Position numbers and translations under genes: made by a program. DNA of 14,530 nucleotides from CAYOVG01 sp964407285 (lineage in GTDB: Bacteria > Desulfobacterota > Syntrophobacteria > Syntrophobacterales > Syntrophobacteraceae): NCBI GenBank assembly GCA_964407285.1, contig CAYOVG010000166.1, positions 1 to 14,530 of the forward strand. The letters run 5' to 3'. Under the pieces are notes generated by a model. It was not told the DNA's origin. It saw nothing but the letters and a program-made list of their open reading frames with translations, and searched no databases. Below are positions 12,069 to 14,530 of this stretch, in pieces. Within the stretch, counting starts at the first letter, position 1; the number at the start of each line of letters is the position of its first letter.

Positions 12069-14530
12069 ATGAACTTTTGGAGAAAGACGTCGCAAGCGTT
12101 TCAGGACATGAGCATCACGGCGAAACTCGGCCTCGGGATAGGGCTCCTGCTTTCGCTCGTCGCCATGATTGCCGTAACCGGTTTTCTCTCCATCATATTC
12201 ATATGCGACGCCCAGGAGTCCATCCAAAGGAGCCGTGAGATCCAACAAATGGTCCTGGAAATGGACCGGGGCATGGAAAAGGCCCGCCGGTTGCACGCGG
12301 ATTTTCACCTTCAATTCCCCCGTGTCGGCCTGGCCAAAGCCCATGAGCAATACGCTCAACCGTCCGTGAAACAGACCGCCCGGGTGATCGCCGACAGCAA
12401 CACGCTGAAAGACCTGGTTGCCCGGTCCCCCGTGAGCGAAGCCCTGCACAAGAGCCGCGTCAACCTGAACCTGTACCTCTCTTCGGCAAAACGCTTCGCG
12501 GATACCTCCATACAGGCGGTCGAACTGGCCACGGAACTGGCCGCTCCGGAGAGAGGGCTGGATGCCCGACTCGAGAGCGGGCTGGCGGATCTGCAGGCCG
12601 AACTGAATGATGCTGAAAACCTTGCGTCCCATTTCGGCCGGATGAAGTCTTTCATCCAGGATTACAGGACTACCCGAAAACGCTTCCTGATGCAGTCCGC
12701 TTTCAACGCGGCGTTCAATCTGCGAAAGGAAATCGACCGCGCCCCGGCTTTTGACGACGCTCGCAAGGAGAGGATCAATCTCCTCTTGGACCGGTGCATA
12801 ACGGTTGCCGATAAGATCCTGGATGTCGACGTTGCGATCAGGTCGAAATTCAACGACTTTGCCCTTCAGGCCGAAGCTGCCGACAAAGTCTCCACGATAC
12901 TGGTGAAACTGGCGCAGGCGGAAGTGAAACAGGCGCAGGCGGAAATCACCCGCGCCAACCGGATAGCCGCGGGAATCATGATTGCGATCATCCTGGCGGG
13001 ACTGGTCGGCGCGGTGGGCATCGCGGTAGTGTTGAACAGGTCCATCACTCGAAGGGTGGTCGGGCTTACCGCATCCGCCGCGGAACTGAGAAGCGGCAAC
13101 CTCGATGTCTTTGCTCCCGAGGAAGGAAAAGACGAACTGAGCCAGTTGGCCGGAGCCTTCAATGTCATGGCCGCCCGGATCAAGGAACTGATCGACACCC
13201 TGGAGCAGAAAGTCGAACTTCGTACGGCCGAGCTTGCCGAAAGCGAGAGACGTTTCCGTGAGCTGTTCGAACACTCGACCAACGGCGTGGCCGTCTTTGA
13301 GGCGGTGGAAGACGGAGAGGATTTCATCTTCAAGGACGTGAATAAAGCCTGTGAAAGAATCGAGCGCCTGGAGCGCCGCGAATTCATCGGGAAAAAGGTC
13401 ACGGAGTTGTTCCCCGGGGTCGGGGAATTCGGCCTGCTCGACGTTTTCCGCGAGGTATGGAGAACGGGGCTGTCCGCCCGGCATCCCGTGAGTTTCTACT
13501 CGGACGGCAGGTTGGAGGGGTGGCGCGAGAACCTGGTCTACAAGCTCCCGACGGGAGAAATCGTCGCCGTCTACCACGATTGTACCGCGCAAAAGCAGGC
13601 GGAAATCGAGAGAACGACCATGGAAGCCGGGCTGCAGCGAGCCCGAAAAATGGAGACCATCGGGTTGCTGGCGGGCGGCGTTGCCCATGATCTCAACAAC
13701 ATCCTGGCGGGCATCATCGGCTATCCGGACCTCCTTCTGATGCAAATTCCGGAAGAGAGCGAACTGAAAGGCCCGATCGAGGCTATCCGGGAATCGGGAT
13801 ACCGGGCCGCCGCCGTGGTCGCCGACCTTCTCACCGTGGCTCGAGGCGTCGCCGGCGTCAGGACGACGGCCGACCTGAACGGCCTTGTTGCCGAATACCT
13901 GGATTCTCCGGAAATCCGGAAACTCGAGTCGCTGCACGCTCACGTAAGCTGCGCCGCGAAGCTCGACGCTCGGGAGAGCAACATCCGCTGCTCCCCGGTT
14001 CATATCAATAAATGCATCATGAACCTGGTGATGAACTCCATGGAAGCCATTGACGGGGCCGGCCATATCGTCCTTTCTACCTTCAACAGGAGGGTGGATG
14101 AAGGGGCGGCACGGGAGAACGGCATTCAGCCGGGCGAGTATGTGGTCCTCAGGGTGACGGATGACGGCAAGGGAATCCCTCCGCGGGATTTGGACCGGAT
14201 CTTTGAACCGTTTTACACCAGCAAGGTGATGGGCAGAAGCGGCACCGGCCTGGGGCTCGCGGTCGTATGGAACAGCGTTGTCGACCATGGCGGAGCCGTG
14301 TTCGTGGAAAGCAGCAGCGAGGGAACATCCTTTGACCTCTACTTTCCCGTATCCGGGCAGGAAGCGGCTTGTGAGAAACGGCCCGAGGGAATAGAAGGAC
14401 TGAAGGGCAACGGGGAAAAAATCCTGGTCGTCGATGATGAGCCGCAACTGCTCGATATTGCAGCCCGCATGCTGAGGACGCTCGGCTACGAAACGGCGTG
14501 TGTGAGATCCGGCGAAAAGGCCGTGGATTA
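12069..14530 (+). CDS. Membrane-bound hybrid histidine kinase (3' end beyond window)
   Basis: At least 820 residues are visible, reading past the window end. The order is TM1 (about 20-45), an extracytoplasmic helical sensor of about 250 residues, TM2 (about 299-322), HAMP (about 323-375) and PAS (about 391-500). HisKA follows with phospho-acceptor H540 in GGVAHDLNN, then an HATPase with an N box (NLVMNSMEAI), G1 (DDGKGIP), F box (EPFYTSK) and G2 (GTGLGLAV). A receiver domain begins at ILVVDDE (785-791) and is cut off by the window end, before its phospho-accepting Asp. All kinase boxes are intact, so it should be active and can relay phosphate to its own receiver. The start overlaps no upstream sequence: ATG immediately follows the TAG of the binding-protein gene, with AGGGGAAGAGA upstream, indicating coupled translation. 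The periplasmic domain may read the state of that binding lipoprotein. Its target gene is not visible. Confidence 0.93.
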   Translation, partial: MNFWRKTSQAFQDMSITAKLGLGIGLLLSLVAMIAVTGFLSIIFICDAQESIQRSREIQQMVLEMDRGMEKARRLHADFHLQFPRVGLAKAHEQYAQPSVKQTARVIADSNTLKDLVARSPVSEALHKSRVNLNLYLSSAKRFADTSIQAVELATELAAPERGLDARLESGLADLQAELNDAENLASHFGRMKSFIQDYRTTRKRFLMQSAFNAAFNLRKEIDRAPAFDDARKERINLLLDRCITVADKILDVDVAIRSKFNDFALQAEAADKVSTILVKLAQAEVKQAQAEITRANRIAAGIMIAIILAGLVGAVGIAVVLNRSITRRVVGLTASAAELRSGNLDVFAPEEGKDELSQLAGAFNVMAARIKELIDTLEQKVELRTAELAESERRFRELFEHSTNGVAVFEAVEDGEDFIFKDVNKACERIERLERREFIGKKVTELFPGVGEFGLLDVFREVWRTGLSARHPVSFYSDGRLEGWRENLVYKLPTGEIVAVYHDCTAQKQAEIERTTMEAGLQRARKMETIGLLAGGVAHDLNNILAGIIGYPDLLLMQIPEESELKGPIEAIRESGYRAAAVVADLLTVARGVAGVRTTADLNGLVAEYLDSPEIRKLESLHAHVSCAAKLDARESNIRCSPVHINKCIMNLVMNSMEAIDGAGHIVLSTFNRRVDEGAARENGIQPGEYVVLRVTDDGKGIPPRDLDRIFEPFYTSKVMGRSGTGLGLAVVWNSVVDHGGAVFVESSSEGTSFDLYFPVSGQEAACEKRPEGIEGLKGNGEKILVVDDEPQLLDIAARMLRTLGYETACVRSGEKAVD

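Noticed and set aside
11316..14447. Open frame of 1043 codons on the minus strand, opposite the binding protein and the hybrid kinase
   Set aside because: The plus-strand kinase has all its motifs and continues past the window. The antisense translation is rich in His, Arg, Gly and Phe without recognisable domains. GC-rich codon bias makes such shadows common.

Overview
The window is GC-rich (one 60-base sample inside the PAS gene, 10081-10140, has 40 G+C). It looks like a chromosomal segment of a free-living, signalling-rich Gram-negative bacterium. A Desulfobacterota (deltaproteobacterial) relative is my best guess. That rests on the style of the PAS/DHp proteins and the hybrid kinase, a lipoprotein LivJ-like binding protein, and palindromic intergenic elements ending in CGTCAYTCCCGCG. 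It is an inference from general resemblance, not a database match.

Layout. Positions 1-96 hold the 3' end of an unidentified plus-strand gene. The minus strand then carries, reading down in coordinate: a fused L-isoaspartyl methyltransferase/erythromycin-esterase protein (109-2124), a DUF2267 protein (2324-2764), a 600-base intergenic stretch full of palindromes and short repeats (2765-3363), an unrecognised Cys-cluster protein (3364-4125), lexA (4194-4805) with a good promoter and overlapping candidate operator, a predicted PD-(D/E)XK nuclease (5012-5719), a large Eco57I-like N6-adenine methyltransferase (5727-8744), and a triple-PAS protein with a DHp-like tail but no ATPase (8958-10469). 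Divergently, on the plus strand, lie a branched-chain-amino-acid-type binding lipoprotein (10794-12068) and a membrane hybrid histidine kinase (12069 to beyond the window end).

How the parts fit. The methyltransferase and nuclease form a compact two-gene operon of visibly lower GC (sample 7321-7380 has 22 G+C of 60). It is wedged between lexA and the PAS gene, as expected of a horizontally acquired restriction-modification or defence island. LexA and the Cys-cluster protein appear to be co-transcribed, so the latter may be an SOS-regulated gene. The binding lipoprotein and the kinase abut (TAGATG), with no permease genes between them, which suggests a periplasmic ligand sensor feeding a phosphorelay. 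The divergent PAS protein could belong to the same circuit.

Most novel candidates: the nuclease/methyltransferase island, the lexA-linked Cys-cluster protein, and the binding-protein/hybrid-kinase pair. No rRNA, tRNA, CRISPR array or transposase was seen.
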